DNA of 64,000 nucleotides, from NCBI GenBank assembly GCA_902492205.1, contig CABUKU010000016.1:1-64000 (forward strand), given 5' to 3'. Below, one piece after another: positions 1 to 9,370 of the stretch (the first letter of the stretch is position 1; each line of letters opens with the position of its first letter). The notes under the pieces are model-generated. The model did not search any database, had not been told where the DNA came from, and worked only from the letters and a program-made list of their open reading frames with translations. A program made the translations under genes and the position numbers. Source of the DNA: an uncultured Bacteroides sp. (GTDB lineage Bacteria; Bacteroidota; Bacteroidia; Bacteroidales; Bacteroidaceae).

Positions 1-63
1 GAGAGGACGTTTAGACGCAAGAAGGACGCTGAAGAGCTTAGTTGCGGATTTGAGGTATATTAA
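1..63 (+). CDS. Possible 3' end of a gene entering the window
   Basis: Reading from base 1 in frame 1 gives a charged tail ending ..ELSCGFEVY and a TAA at 61-63. Frame 2 is also open, to base 78. The fragment is too short to identify, and I cannot decide which frame, if either, is real. The AT-rich DNA that follows fits the end of a gene before this point. Confidence 0.3.
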   Translation, partial: ERTFRRKKDAEELSCGFEVY

Positions 64-291
64 ATTATTCTTAATATAAAAAGAAAGAAAATGTTATCAA
101 AAAGTGCTTTTTATCTATATTTTCATATGTTTAATAGCATTTATTCGATACTTGTTAAATCATTATGCATTAAAAGAATGCCTATTTTTGATTTTATGTT
201 AATTTAATGAGATAGTATAATGAATAAAAATATTATAAAAATAACATTTAGTGATTATGGTATTTACTTTCATTCTTAATTATAGAATCTC

Positions 292-299
292 TATCTTTG
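292..299 (+). promoter_or_regulatory. Bacteroides -7 box, TATCTTTG
   Basis: TATCTTTG matches the Bacteroidales housekeeping -7 consensus TAnnTTTG and lies 40 bases before the ATG at 340. No clear -33 TTTG is seen. The flanking 64-291 stretch is very AT-rich and holds nothing else I can support. Confidence 0.6.
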
Positions 300-339
300 T
301 GCTTAATCGTAGTTGTTTAATTTAAAAAATAGATAGTTT

Positions 340-2547
340 ATGAGCTGGAAGTTTGGGACATATTCATTAGAATTATATTTGTTTTTCGCTTTTTTGTTTC
401 TGAGTAGTTCATGTTTGTTAGCAGGAGATTTAAAACGGGAGAAAACTGCTTTCCAAACTTCTTCTTTTTGGAAACCGGAGTTGGATGTACGAGGGGATGT
501 GGCGATTATATATGGAACGAAGACGCAGGAGCATTTAAGATTCGGAAATAAACCCATGACTTTTGAGAAACGCCTTCGTTCATGGCAGGATAGAGGATAT
601 ATTACTCATTTTATGACTGGGATGGCTTGGGGAGAATATCAGGACTATTTTAATGGAGAATGGGATGGGAAAAAACATCTTGATGAGGGACAGAAAAAAC
701 AGAATGGTGAAATAATCTGGCATCATCAGGGAGTACCTTATGTGGTTCCGACGAAAAGTTTTCTTGAATATATGAAAACTAAACATATTAAAGTTGCTAT
801 TGATGCCGGTATTGATGCGATATATCTTGAAGAACCTGAATTCTGGGCTTTTGCGGGTTATAGTGATGCTTTTAAACGGGAGTGGAAGGAGTTTTATGGT
901 TTTGACTGGCGAGCTCAGGACGAATCTGCGGAAAATTTATATTTGTCTAACAAGCTGAAATATCATCTGTTTTATCGGGCACTCAATGAATGTTTTACTT
1001 ATGCTAAAGAGTATGGTAAAAGTATAGGTAAGGAAATACGTTGTTATGTGCCTACCCATTCTTTGATAAATTATTCTCAATGGCAGATTGTCAGTCCCGA
1101 AGCAAGCTTGGCTTCTTTGCCTTGTGTAGACGGTTATATTGCCCAAGTGTGGACTGGTACTTCGCGTGTTCCTAATTATTATAATGGAAAATGGAGTGAA
1201 AGAGTGTTTGAAGGAGCTTTTATGGAATATGGCACTTTGGAGTCAATGACTGCTCCGACAGGGCGGAAGGTTTTCTTCTTGACTGATCCGATAGAAGACC
1301 GACCGAGAGATTGGGAGGATTATATTCGGAATTATGAGGCAACATTTACTGCAAAGTTACTTTATCCAGGAAATGATAATTATGAGATAATGCCTTGGCC
1401 TGAGCGTATTTATGAAGGCTTGTATCAGGTTTCGGCAAATAGCAAGGAGAAAGCGAAAGTTCCACGTTCTTTCTCAACCCAGATGCAAGTAATGATTAAT
1501 GCTTTGGGAAATATGCCTTTGTCTGATAACAAGGTTTCGGGTACACAGGGAATTAGTGTGTTGATGGCAAATTCATTGATGTTTCAGCGTAATGATATTC
1601 CGGTAGAAGGATATGAAGATCCACAGTTATCTAATTTCTTTGGTTTGGTAATGCCTTTGTTGAAGAAAGGAGTTCCTGTTAAAACCCTACATATAGAGAA
1701 TACTTCTTATCCTGATGCATGGAGAGATACTCATATTTTATTGATGACTTATTCAAATATGAAGCCTCTCAGCTCCGAAGGAAATGAGCATATTGCAGAA
1801 TGGGTGAGGAGAGGAGGGAAACTGCTTTATTCATCAAGAGACGATGATCCTTTTCAAACAGTACAAGAATGGTGGAATACAGGAACAAACCATTATAAGA
1901 CTCCGGCAGAACATTTGTTCCGATTGTTAGGAATGGAAGCTGATCCCTCAGAAGGTGTATATCATTGTGGTAAAGGTATTATTCAAGTGCTGCGTTATAA
2001 TCCGAAAGAATTTGTTATGCAAGCAAATAATGACATGGCGTTACTGAGAGCTGTGGAAAACTTGTATGGCGCACCTTTGGAATATAAGAATAACTTTACT
2101 CTTGACCGTGGTCCCTATCACATGGTTGCGGTTATGAATGAAAGTGTGACGGCTGAAGCTTATAGAGTAAAAGGATTGTTTATAGATTTGTTCAATCCGG
2201 AACTTCCTGTTGTGACTGAGAAATCGGTAAATCCCGGAGTGCAAGCTTTCTTGTATGATATAAATAAGGCTTTTGCCGAAAAGAAACCGCAAGTATTGGC
2301 ATCGGCATCCCGTGTTTCGGATGAGAAAATAAATAATAGTTCTTATTCTTTCATTGCAAAAAGTCCGAAGTTTACAACGAATGTAATGCGGGTGTGGCTT
2401 CCGGCAGCACCAAAGAAGGTGCTTGTGACAAATGCGAAAGGAGAAACTTTGATGGATTGCAAAAACCTGTGGGATAAACAGAGCCAAACTTATTTCCTTA
2501 GTTTTGAGAATGATCCCAAGGGCGTATATATAAAGTTTGCTTGGTAG
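340..2547 (+). CDS. Secreted glycoside-hydrolase-like protein of unknown family
   Basis: The protein has 735 residues. Residues 12-28 are a hydrophobic signal segment, so it is exported. The middle looks like a TIM-barrel hydrolase: strand-like stretches end in acidic residues, as in the EEPE at about 164-167, and there are many Trp and Tyr residues of the sort that line sugar sites. Around residues 460-500 a segment (HILLMTYSNMKPL, then WVRRGGKLLY) resembles the glutamine-amidotransferase-like domain that follows the barrel in GH42-type enzymes. A beta-rich C-terminus ends the chain. The gene stands alone, with its own -7 box and no SusCD partner nearby. I do not recognise a named family, so substrate and activity are unknown; an enzyme acting on a plant or host glycan is only an inference. 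Confidence 0.7.
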   Translation: MSWKFGTYSLELYLFFAFLFLSSSCLLAGDLKREKTAFQTSSFWKPELDVRGDVAIIYGTKTQEHLRFGNKPMTFEKRLRSWQDRGYITHFMTGMAWGEYQDYFNGEWDGKKHLDEGQKKQNGEIIWHHQGVPYVVPTKSFLEYMKTKHIKVAIDAGIDAIYLEEPEFWAFAGYSDAFKREWKEFYGFDWRAQDESAENLYLSNKLKYHLFYRALNECFTYAKEYGKSIGKEIRCYVPTHSLINYSQWQIVSPEASLASLPCVDGYIAQVWTGTSRVPNYYNGKWSERVFEGAFMEYGTLESMTAPTGRKVFFLTDPIEDRPRDWEDYIRNYEATFTAKLLYPGNDNYEIMPWPERIYEGLYQVSANSKEKAKVPRSFSTQMQVMINALGNMPLSDNKVSGTQGISVLMANSLMFQRNDIPVEGYEDPQLSNFFGLVMPLLKKGVPVKTLHIENTSYPDAWRDTHILLMTYSNMKPLSSEGNEHIAEWVRRGGKLLYSSRDDDPFQTVQEWWNTGTNHYKTPAEHLFRLLGMEADPSEGVYHCGKGIIQVLRYNPKEFVMQANNDMALLRAVENLYGAPLEYKNNFTLDRGPYHMVAVMNESVTAEAYRVKGLFIDLFNPELPVVTEKSVNPGVQAFLYDINKAFAEKKPQVLASASRVSDEKINNSSYSFIAKSPKFTTNVMRVWLPAAPKKVLVTNAKGETLMDCKNLWDKQSQTYFLSFENDPKGVYIKFAW

Positions 2548-2732
2548 ACCAAATTACCCGAAGTGTGCGAATGCACTCTGAAATATCAGTTTTATAAAAT
2601 TGCCTTCAAATGTCCATTTAACATTTAGTCGGTTCGGTATAAGGAAGATAGAGTGACTATTTAACTTTTCTAATCTCCACTTAATCTTCATTTATGTTCA
2701 CAAAATGTGTCTTGTGAGTTTGTTCAATGTCT

Positions 2733-2876
2733 CAAGGGAGGTTGCCTGACTTCCCAAGGGAGATTGTGAAATATGCCAAGGGAGATTTTACAAACGTCAA
2801 GTCGTTTGTGGAAAACAACTTGATGTTTGTTCATAAATAACAGGTTGTTTTTTACAAATGACTTGTTGATTGTAAA
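2733..2876. repeat. Two adjacent 22-bp-period arrays, CAAGGGAG x3 then CAAACG/CGTTTG x4
   Basis: CAAGGGAG occurs at 2733, 2755 and 2777, exactly 22 bp apart. Straight after it, from 2791, come four units of an imperfect palindrome (first unit CAAACGTCAAGTCGTTTG) spaced 21-22 bp. Bases 2791-2876 recur ungapped at 33640-33725, with 74 of 86 bases equal by my count. The array lies between the end of the gene at 2547 and the terminator of the convergent tRNA gene. The rest of the 2548-2910 gap shows no coding sequence. Confidence 0.85.
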
Positions 2877-2909
2877 AAAGAGGATGACCTTTTTCGGACA
2901 TCCTCTTTT
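2876..2909 (-). terminator. Rho-independent terminator of tRNA-Leu
   Basis: Read on the minus strand, AAAAGAGGATG pairs with CATCCTCTTTT across a 12-base loop, and a T-run follows. It starts two bases beyond the 3' end of the tRNA. Confidence 0.85.
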
Positions 2910-2910
2910 G

Positions 2911-2992
2911 TGCGGCTGAAGGGACTCGAACCCCCACGACTCTCGTCACCAGATCCTAAGTCTGGCGCGGCTACCAATTACGCCACAGCCGC
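2911..2992 (-). tRNA. tRNA-Leu (anticodon UAG)
   Basis: The minus strand folds as an 82-nt tRNA. The acceptor arm is GCGGCTG/CAGCCGC with discriminator A. The anticodon stem is CCAGA/TCTGG around the loop CTTAGGA, which gives anticodon UAG and reads CUA/CUN leucine codons. The long variable arm (TGACGAGAGTCG) is the class II mark of tRNA-Leu. The T-arm is GGGGGTTCGAGTCCC. The 3' CCA is not encoded and must be added after transcription. Confidence 0.96.
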
Positions 2993-3076
2993 TTGCAAAG
3001 CTGTATGCTTTTTGATTTTGCGATGCAAAGGTAGAAATATTTTCTTTACTGCCAAAAGAAAAGGCGTTTTTCTTTC

Positions 3077-4090
3077 TCAATTCTTAAGGAATTCTCTTGC
3101 ACGTTCGATTATGCTATCCTTGCTTTTCGCGAAATCCTCAGCGGTCATATCCTGTTTAATGTCAGGATCAATGCCAAATTCGATCTGATTCATGTTCTTA
3201 TCCAGATGAGGGCTGGCAGAGAAACGGACTGTCCATCCGTTAGGCAGTTCCGAGGAAAAAGGTAATCCCGATCCGCCTCCTGTTTTGTCACCGATAATAG
3301 TTATCAAGCCGGATTCAATACTTCGCATATTATTGACGAAATCATTTGTGGCACTATAAGCATGGCGGTTGGTGAGTACTGCAACTTTCTTTTGCCAGCG
3401 AACCCTGTCAGATGGTTCCAGATAGATAGCTAAAGGAGATGAGAACTCATTGTGTCCGGGGCCTGTTTTATGTTGTATGTATCCCGTCAATACTTTTTCG
3501 TTGGTGAAACGTGATGCAAGTTTGCCGGAATTTGTGATAGTTCCCCCTCCATTGTTGCGGACATCAATAATGATACCGTCGCAAATAGCCAGGTTAATAA
3601 GCACTTCGTCCAGGTTTCCTTCACCCAATCCCGAACTGAAATCACCATAATAGATATATCCTATATTATCATCGAGTATTTTATATTTGAGTCCGCTGGC
3701 TATTTTATAGTCCGTGCCTAAATAGTTTCTCTGAATGCTGTCACTGAAGTTGGCAGGATAATCTTCAAACCAGTTCCAATAGCGGGCTACATCGAAAGGG
3801 GTATATAAGTTTACATGACCGTCTTTCAACTCGGCAAGCATGTCTCTCAATACTTCAAATAAGCCATAGTCGTTCATCCCGCGACTGATTCGCGTCTTAT
3901 ATTTGGTGTGAACGGCATCCCAATCGATATTTTTATAGTCAAGAAAACAGTATTGCTCGTCTATAATCTTCCATAATGCTTCAAAGTTTCCTTCCGGTGT
4001 GTCGTCGAAGTCATCTTCTTTGATGCACGATGACAGCATGAGCAGTTGAAAGAAACATAGCAGGGAAAAGAGGAGTTTAATGTTCTTCAT
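3077..4090 (-). CDS. S41-family peptidase lipoprotein
   Basis: This 337-residue protein has a lipoprotein signal (LSSC, Cys22) followed by the acidic run KEDDFDD, of the kind linked to surface export in Bacteroidetes. It matches the tail-specific protease family S41: DVRNNGGG at 176-183 is the conserved substrate-pocket turn, and Ser246 in RHAYSATND is the likely nucleophile. The GDKTGGGSG loop near 268 also fits. A canonical PDZ domain is not obvious. It lies 40 bp behind the beta-barrel gene and probably shares the parC transcript. Likely role: cleavage of envelope or imported proteins; the substrate is unknown. Confidence 0.85.
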   Translation of the reverse strand: MKNIKLLFSLLCFFQLLMLSSCIKEDDFDDTPEGNFEALWKIIDEQYCFLDYKNIDWDAVHTKYKTRISRGMNDYGLFEVLRDMLAELKDGHVNLYTPFDVARYWNWFEDYPANFSDSIQRNYLGTDYKIASGLKYKILDDNIGYIYYGDFSSGLGEGNLDEVLINLAICDGIIIDVRNNGGGTITNSGKLASRFTNEKVLTGYIQHKTGPGHNEFSSPLAIYLEPSDRVRWQKKVAVLTNRHAYSATNDFVNNMRSIESGLITIIGDKTGGGSGLPFSSELPNGWTVRFSASPHLDKNMNQIEFGIDPDIKQDMTAEDFAKSKDSIIERAREFLKN

Positions 4091-4130
4091 TCTTCTTTTT
4101 ACTTAAATCTTTTCGTTAATCGGTTAATGG

Positions 4131-4982
4131 TTAATAAGCCCTTACGCTTGCAGGTAAGGGTACTCCGTGTTTGTCACGTATGCGATAGAGGTTTTTTACG
4201 AATCCTATCATGAACACATGGGAATAGGTATGTGTTTTCAGCCCGTTTACATGCGATTGCTGTGCATCCCAGATGTAGCCGACACGTACTTTCGAGTATC
4301 TAACCGGGAAGTCGAGTGTGAGCATTTGCCTGAGGGCAGGCTGGTTATGAAACGAAGTAAATTTTATGATGTTGCTTGTATTTCCCAAAGTGAATATCTC
4401 GTAGTAGGACTGTCCGTAGTTGGGAGAAAACATCACTCCCATGAAAGGAGCATTAATCTGGTATCTGGCCGTCATACAGTACTTTTTTATCTTGAAATGG
4501 TAAATAGCCATTCCCGACAAGTCGAGGTTAATGTATGCTTTGGCAGATGCAGGGTTATTCGAGTTGTGAAGGTTATAAATAAATCCTCCGTTGAAATCGG
4601 CCAATCCACCGGCGAGAAGTTTCAGTCCCGGAGCTACTTTAAACTGATAATGCAATCCGATATTCCAGTTTACGAGCCCCGAAAAGGAATTGTTGTTATC
4701 TGCTTTGTTGTGGGTATAGGCAACGTGTGCCTGAAAGAAGTTTTGGAGTGATACATTTCCGTCGAACAAGTTCGTCATTCGCATGGTTTCCCTTGAACAA
4801 CGAAACTCCACTCCTTTATACGCTTGCGGGGTTAAATAGGTATCATATACATCTGTGAAACCTACTCCCAGCATCGTAGCACGGGTGACGTATCGGGTAG
4901 CCTGTAATGAATCTGTCACCTGTGCAAATGTTGCATTGCACAAAGATAACAGTATTGCTGCCAGTATCAATCCTTTTTTCAT
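4131..4982 (-). CDS. Small outer-membrane beta-barrel protein (DUF3316-like)
   Basis: The protein has 283 residues with a Sec signal ending near the AQ at 20-21. The rest alternates polar and aromatic residues in short strands (GLVNWNIGLHYQF, YMTARYQINAPF-like segments), as expected for an outer-membrane barrel. It resembles the Bacteroidales DUF3316 family, which has no known function; that assignment is from memory. It begins one base after the parC stop codon, so the two are translationally close and cotranscribed. No catalytic motif is visible. Confidence 0.7.
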   Translation of the reverse strand: MKKGLILAAILLSLCNATFAQVTDSLQATRYVTRATMLGVGFTDVYDTYLTPQAYKGVEFRCSRETMRMTNLFDGNVSLQNFFQAHVAYTHNKADNNNSFSGLVNWNIGLHYQFKVAPGLKLLAGGLADFNGGFIYNLHNSNNPASAKAYINLDLSGMAIYHFKIKKYCMTARYQINAPFMGVMFSPNYGQSYYEIFTLGNTSNIIKFTSFHNQPALRQMLTLDFPVRYSKVRVGYIWDAQQSHVNGLKTHTYSHVFMIGFVKNLYRIRDKHGVPLPASVRAY

Positions 4983-4983
4983 G

Positions 4984-7659
4984 TTAGAACAGTTTCATTT
5001 GCCCGGTTATTTCATCAATGATGTCACCGTCACTTTTTCCTGCATCGGGATCTTCCGGTTCGGTGTCGGGCTCAATATCTACATTCTCAGATTCTTTCTT
5101 TTCGGGTTCGGGGAAACGTGTCGGCTCCAGTTCATTGATGGTTTCAATGGTGAAAGTCGTGATACGTTTTCCTTTTGCTTTATAACTTTTCACACCGATA
5201 AACTCGTCAACGTCTATAACCAACGGTTCACGGAAGCTGTCGTTTCCACCAAAGATTACCTCCAATCGGGGATAACATTCGTCTGTCAACAGAATCAACT
5301 TGCTGTCTTTGTTCTCTCCCAGATAATTAAGCTTGCGGGAACTTGGCTCAAAGCTGAACCGCTTGATATACGGGTAATTCTGTTGGTCGGCGTCATAAAG
5401 GCTGGCAGACCATACCTTATGCGGATCGAATTTCTCTACGATGCTTACATTATCTTCGTAATGATTGCTCAAATCGAAGTTTGTGGTATAGAAATCACCG
5501 TTATTGCAAACTACAAGGATGCTGTCGTCGCTTTGGAATTCTCCCAAATACTCTCCGCGTCCGTCATAGTTCAGGCGAAGGACATCACGGTCGAACCATA
5601 CTTCACGGCCTCCCAATGTGGAACCACCTTTTTGTTTCAACCCTATCTTGTGCACATCGTTCTTGGTAAGGATATTACCCATAGACTGACGTCCCTTAAT
5701 CATGATTTCTCCAAAGTCTTTCTCAAATATGATCTTCTTGATTCTCGGATTCGGCTTAAGTGTCACTTTGATGATTTCGGCTTCCCCGTTGGGGTTGGCG
5801 CTGAAATAAACAACCTTTGAACCGGTTGTTCCCTGAGTCAGGTCATATTCCTTGTCGCGTGTTACACCTGTCACGGCAAAACGTTTGATGTAGTGAACAC
5901 CATCTTTTCCGTCACGATAGACAGCATTATAAATAGTGCGTTTATCGTTCTTTTTGAAGATGCTCACATAAAGAATGTTTTTGCCGACAAACATCTTGTC
6001 TGCAACGCGCACCACTTTATATTTACCGTCGCGATAGAAGAGGATAACATCATCAATATCCGAACAATTTGCGATGAATTCGTCCTTTTTCAATGCAGTT
6101 CCGATGAAACCTTCTTCACGGTTGATGTATAATTTCTCGTTGGCTTCAACCACTTTGGCAGCTTCGATGGTGTCGAAGTTGCGTAGCTCGGTCATTCTTT
6201 TGAAGTTCTTGCCATACTTCTCTTTCAGCATGGTAAACCAATTGGTGGTATATTCCACGATGTTGGCAAGATGGTGATTTATTTCTTCAATCTCCTCCTT
6301 CATCTTGGCAATGGCTTCTTCTGCCTTGTCGGAGTTGAATTTGAGGATACGTCCCATCTTTATCTCCATCAGTTTCAGAATATCTTCTTTGGTAACTTCA
6401 CGGATCAGGCTCGGATAGTAAGGAGTGAGGCGCAAGTCGATGTGTTCGCACGCCGCATCCATTGACTTTGCCTGTTCAAATTCTTTGTCTTTGTATATAC
6501 GTTCCTCAATAAATATCTTTTCCAGTGACAGGAAGTGAAGGTTCTCCAGTATTTCATTCTTATGGATTTCGAGTTCCATGCGGAGCAAATCCAATGTATT
6601 GTCTACCGACTTCTTCAACACATCGCTCACTGTGAGGAAGTGAGGTTTATTGTCGTCAATTACACAGCAGTTGGGCGATATGCTCACTTCGCAATCGGTG
6701 AAAGCATAAAGAGCATCGATCGTTTTATCGGAAGAAGCTCCCGGAGCCAGGTGTACAAGTATTTCTACGTTGGCAGATGTGTTGTCATCCACCTTGCGCA
6801 CTTTAATCTTTCCTTTGTCTACTGCTTTCAATATGGATTCTATCACGGTAGATGTTGTCTTTCCGTAAGGTATCTCTGTGATAGCAAGTGTTTTATTGTC
6901 TATTTTGTTAATCTTGGCGCGAACCTTTACTGCACCGCCGCGTTCGCCGTCGTTATATTTGGAAACATCAATAGAACCTCCTGTCTGGAAGTCGGGATAT
7001 AGCTTGAACGGTTGCTCATGCAGGTAAGCAATGGATGCGTCGCACAACTCGTTGAAGTTATGCGGAAGTATTTTTGAAGATAAACCCACAGCAATACCTT
7101 CCACTCCCTGCGCAAGCAGCAAAGGGAACTTTACCGGGAGGGTGATAGGCTCTTTGTTTCTTCCGTCATAAGAAAGTTTCCATTCGGTGGTTTTGGGATT
7201 GAAAACCACTTCGAGGGCAAACTTGGAAAGGCGTGCTTCGATGTAACGGGGAGCGGCAGCTCCGTCGCCGGTAAGAATATTACCCCAGTTTCCCTGACAG
7301 TCTATCAGCAAATCCTTTTGTCCGAGTTGCACCAAAGCATCACCGATAGATGCATCGCCGTGAGGGTGAAACTGCATGGTGTGTCCCACGATGTTGGCAA
7401 CTTTGTTGTATCGCCCGTCGTCCAATCGTCTCATGGAGTGGAGGATACGTCTCTGCACCGGTTTCAATCCGTCATTGATGTGGGGAACGGCACGTTCGAG
7501 GATTACGTAGGAAGCATAATCCAAAAACCAATTCTCATACATCCCCGTGAGTTGGTGTCTCACCTGCTCGTCGGTGGGGTTAACCGGCTTATAATCTGAA
7601 TGTCCTTCTGTTTCTGATGAGTTTTCTAATCCTTCGTCTTTGATAATATCGTCGCTCAT
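4984..7659 (-). CDS. parC: DNA topoisomerase IV subunit A
   Basis: This 891-residue type IIA topoisomerase breakage-reunion subunit pairs with ParE to decatenate chromosomes. The N-terminal winged-helix core is clear (LKPVQRRILHSM, then HPHGDASIGDALV at 98-110), with catalytic Tyr139 in AAAPRYIEARL. The C-terminal part is a beta-propeller-like region ending in an acidic tail. The QKDLLIDCQGNWG context is that of the Bacteroidetes topoisomerase IV type rather than of GyrA. At the place of the quinolone-binding Ser of GyrA (GDS) there is Ala103 (GDAS). It heads a likely operon with the barrel protein and the S41 protease. Confidence 0.93.
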   Translation of the reverse strand: MSDDIIKDEGLENSSETEGHSDYKPVNPTDEQVRHQLTGMYENWFLDYASYVILERAVPHINDGLKPVQRRILHSMRRLDDGRYNKVANIVGHTMQFHPHGDASIGDALVQLGQKDLLIDCQGNWGNILTGDGAAAPRYIEARLSKFALEVVFNPKTTEWKLSYDGRNKEPITLPVKFPLLLAQGVEGIAVGLSSKILPHNFNELCDASIAYLHEQPFKLYPDFQTGGSIDVSKYNDGERGGAVKVRAKINKIDNKTLAITEIPYGKTTSTVIESILKAVDKGKIKVRKVDDNTSANVEILVHLAPGASSDKTIDALYAFTDCEVSISPNCCVIDDNKPHFLTVSDVLKKSVDNTLDLLRMELEIHKNEILENLHFLSLEKIFIEERIYKDKEFEQAKSMDAACEHIDLRLTPYYPSLIREVTKEDILKLMEIKMGRILKFNSDKAEEAIAKMKEEIEEINHHLANIVEYTTNWFTMLKEKYGKNFKRMTELRNFDTIEAAKVVEANEKLYINREEGFIGTALKKDEFIANCSDIDDVILFYRDGKYKVVRVADKMFVGKNILYVSIFKKNDKRTIYNAVYRDGKDGVHYIKRFAVTGVTRDKEYDLTQGTTGSKVVYFSANPNGEAEIIKVTLKPNPRIKKIIFEKDFGEIMIKGRQSMGNILTKNDVHKIGLKQKGGSTLGGREVWFDRDVLRLNYDGRGEYLGEFQSDDSILVVCNNGDFYTTNFDLSNHYEDNVSIVEKFDPHKVWSASLYDADQQNYPYIKRFSFEPSSRKLNYLGENKDSKLILLTDECYPRLEVIFGGNDSFREPLVIDVDEFIGVKSYKAKGKRITTFTIETINELEPTRFPEPEKKESENVDIEPDTEPEDPDAGKSDGDIIDEITGQMKLF

Positions 7660-7739
7660 AAACGTTTTACTTCCTCTCTTTTCTATCTTCTTTTAACAAC
7701 AAATTATGTTTTTTATACCATTGAGGTACGATGTGCTGA

Positions 7740-7747
7740 CAAAAATA
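7740..7747 (-). promoter_or_regulatory. -7 box TATTTTTG for parC
   Basis: On the minus strand TATTTTTG fits TAnnTTTG, about 80 bases upstream of the parC ATG. The divergent glyS gene starts at 7822, so its promoter must lie in the same short gap; I see no clean box for it. Confidence 0.5.
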
Positions 7748-7821
7748 CGAATTAAATTGAAAAAATTGATTTACTTTGCACTTTATTTCAAAGTAACAAG
7801 GAAACAAATAAAACTAACGAT

Positions 7822-9363
7822 ATGGCACAAGAAGATGTTTTTAAGAAATTAGTATCACACTGCAAAGAATATGGTTTCGTGTTTCCGTCGAGCGATATTT
7901 ATGACGGGCTCGGTGCAGTGTATGACTACGGTCAGATGGGTGTGGAATTGAAAAACAACATTAAAAAATACTGGTGGGACAGCATGGTGTTGTTGCACGA
8001 AAACATTGTCGGCATTGATTCCGCTATCTTTATGCATCCTACTATCTGGAAGGCTTCGGGCCACGTAGATGCATTCAATGATCCTTTGATCGATAACAAA
8101 GACTCTAAAAAACGTTACCGTGCAGACGTGCTGATCGAAGACCAGCTTGCCAAGTATGACGATAAGATTACCAAGGAAGTAGAGAAAGCACGCAAAAGAT
8201 TCGGCGAAGCATTCGATGAAGCACAATTCCGCACCACCAACGGACGTGTTCTCGAGCATCAGGCAAAGAGAGACGCTTTGCACGAACGCTTTGCAAAGGC
8301 TTTGAACGATAATAACCTCGACGAACTACGTCAGATTATCATAGATGAAGAAATTGCCTGCCCTATCTCCGGCACTAAGAACTGGACCGAGGTACGTCAA
8401 TTCAACCTGATGTTCTCTACCGAAATGGGCTCTACTGCCGACGGTTCCATGAAGATTTACCTTCGTCCCGAAACCGCACAGGGTATTTTCGTTAACTACC
8501 TCAACGTGCAAAAGACAGGACGTATGAAGATACCTTTCGGTATTGCACAAATCGGTAAGGCTTTCCGTAACGAAATCGTTGCGCGTCAGTTCATCTTCCG
8601 TATGCGTGAGTTCGAACAGATGGAAATGCAGTTCTTCGTAAAACCGGGAACAGAACTCGATTGGTTCCCCAAATGGAAAGAAATGCGCTTGAAGTGGCAC
8701 AAGGCTCTCGGCTTTGGTGACGACCATTACCGTTTCCACGACCATGACAAGTTGGCTCACTATGCCAATGCGGCTACCGACATCGAATTCCTGATGCCTT
8801 TCGGTTTCAAGGAAGTGGAAGGTATCCACTCACGTACCAACTTCGACTTGAGCCAGCATGAAAAGTTCTCAGGCAAGAACATTAAATACTTCGATCCCGA
8901 AACAAACGAATCCTACACTCCGTATGTAATTGAAACATCCATTGGTGTAGACCGTATGTTCCTCAGCATCATGAGTGCTGCCTATTGCGAGGAAACGCTT
9001 GAAAACGGCGAAACCCGCGTAGTGTTGCGCCTTCCTGCCGCTCTTGCTCCGGTGAAGCTGGCTGTTCTTCCGTTGGTAAAGAAAGACGGACTTCCCGAAA
9101 AGGCCCGTGAGATTGTGGACGATTTGAAGTTCCACTTCCACTGCCATTACGATGAAAAAGATTCTATCGGTAAACGTTACCGCCGTCAGGATGCCATCGG
9201 TACTCCTTATTGTATTACTGTTGACCACCAGACTTTGGAAGACAACTGTGTTACTATCCGTCACCGTGATACTATGGAGCAAGAACGTGTAGCGATTGCC
9301 GACCTGAACAATATCATCGCTGATAAAGTAAGCATAACCAGTCTGTTGAAGACATTGATTTAA
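7822..9363 (+). CDS. glyS: Glycyl-tRNA synthetase (homodimeric type)
   Basis: This 513-residue class II aminoacyl-tRNA synthetase charges tRNA-Gly in the cytosol. It is the single-chain alpha2 form found in Bacteroidetes, not the bacterial alpha/beta form. The N-terminus (SSDIYDGLGAVYDYGQMG) and motif 2 (FRNEIVARQFIFRMREF) are diagnostic. Motif 3 is in the ETSIGVDRMF region, and the anticodon-binding domain fills the last 100 or so residues. Codon use is strongly biased (CGT, GAA, TTC), as in highly expressed genes. An FKBP lipoprotein gene follows 7 bp downstream. Confidence 0.97.
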   Translation: MAQEDVFKKLVSHCKEYGFVFPSSDIYDGLGAVYDYGQMGVELKNNIKKYWWDSMVLLHENIVGIDSAIFMHPTIWKASGHVDAFNDPLIDNKDSKKRYRADVLIEDQLAKYDDKITKEVEKARKRFGEAFDEAQFRTTNGRVLEHQAKRDALHERFAKALNDNNLDELRQIIIDEEIACPISGTKNWTEVRQFNLMFSTEMGSTADGSMKIYLRPETAQGIFVNYLNVQKTGRMKIPFGIAQIGKAFRNEIVARQFIFRMREFEQMEMQFFVKPGTELDWFPKWKEMRLKWHKALGFGDDHYRFHDHDKLAHYANAATDIEFLMPFGFKEVEGIHSRTNFDLSQHEKFSGKNIKYFDPETNESYTPYVIETSIGVDRMFLSIMSAAYCEETLENGETRVVLRLPAALAPVKLAVLPLVKKDGLPEKAREIVDDLKFHFHCHYDEKDSIGKRYRRQDAIGTPYCITVDHQTLEDNCVTIRHRDTMEQERVAIADLNNIIADKVSITSLLKTLI

Positions 9364-9370
9364 CTTATAT

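Noticed and set aside
4855..5820. 321-residue open frame on the plus strand opposite parC
   Set aside because: It is antisense to clearly coding parC sequence, has no promoter box or family likeness, and its composition follows from parC codons.
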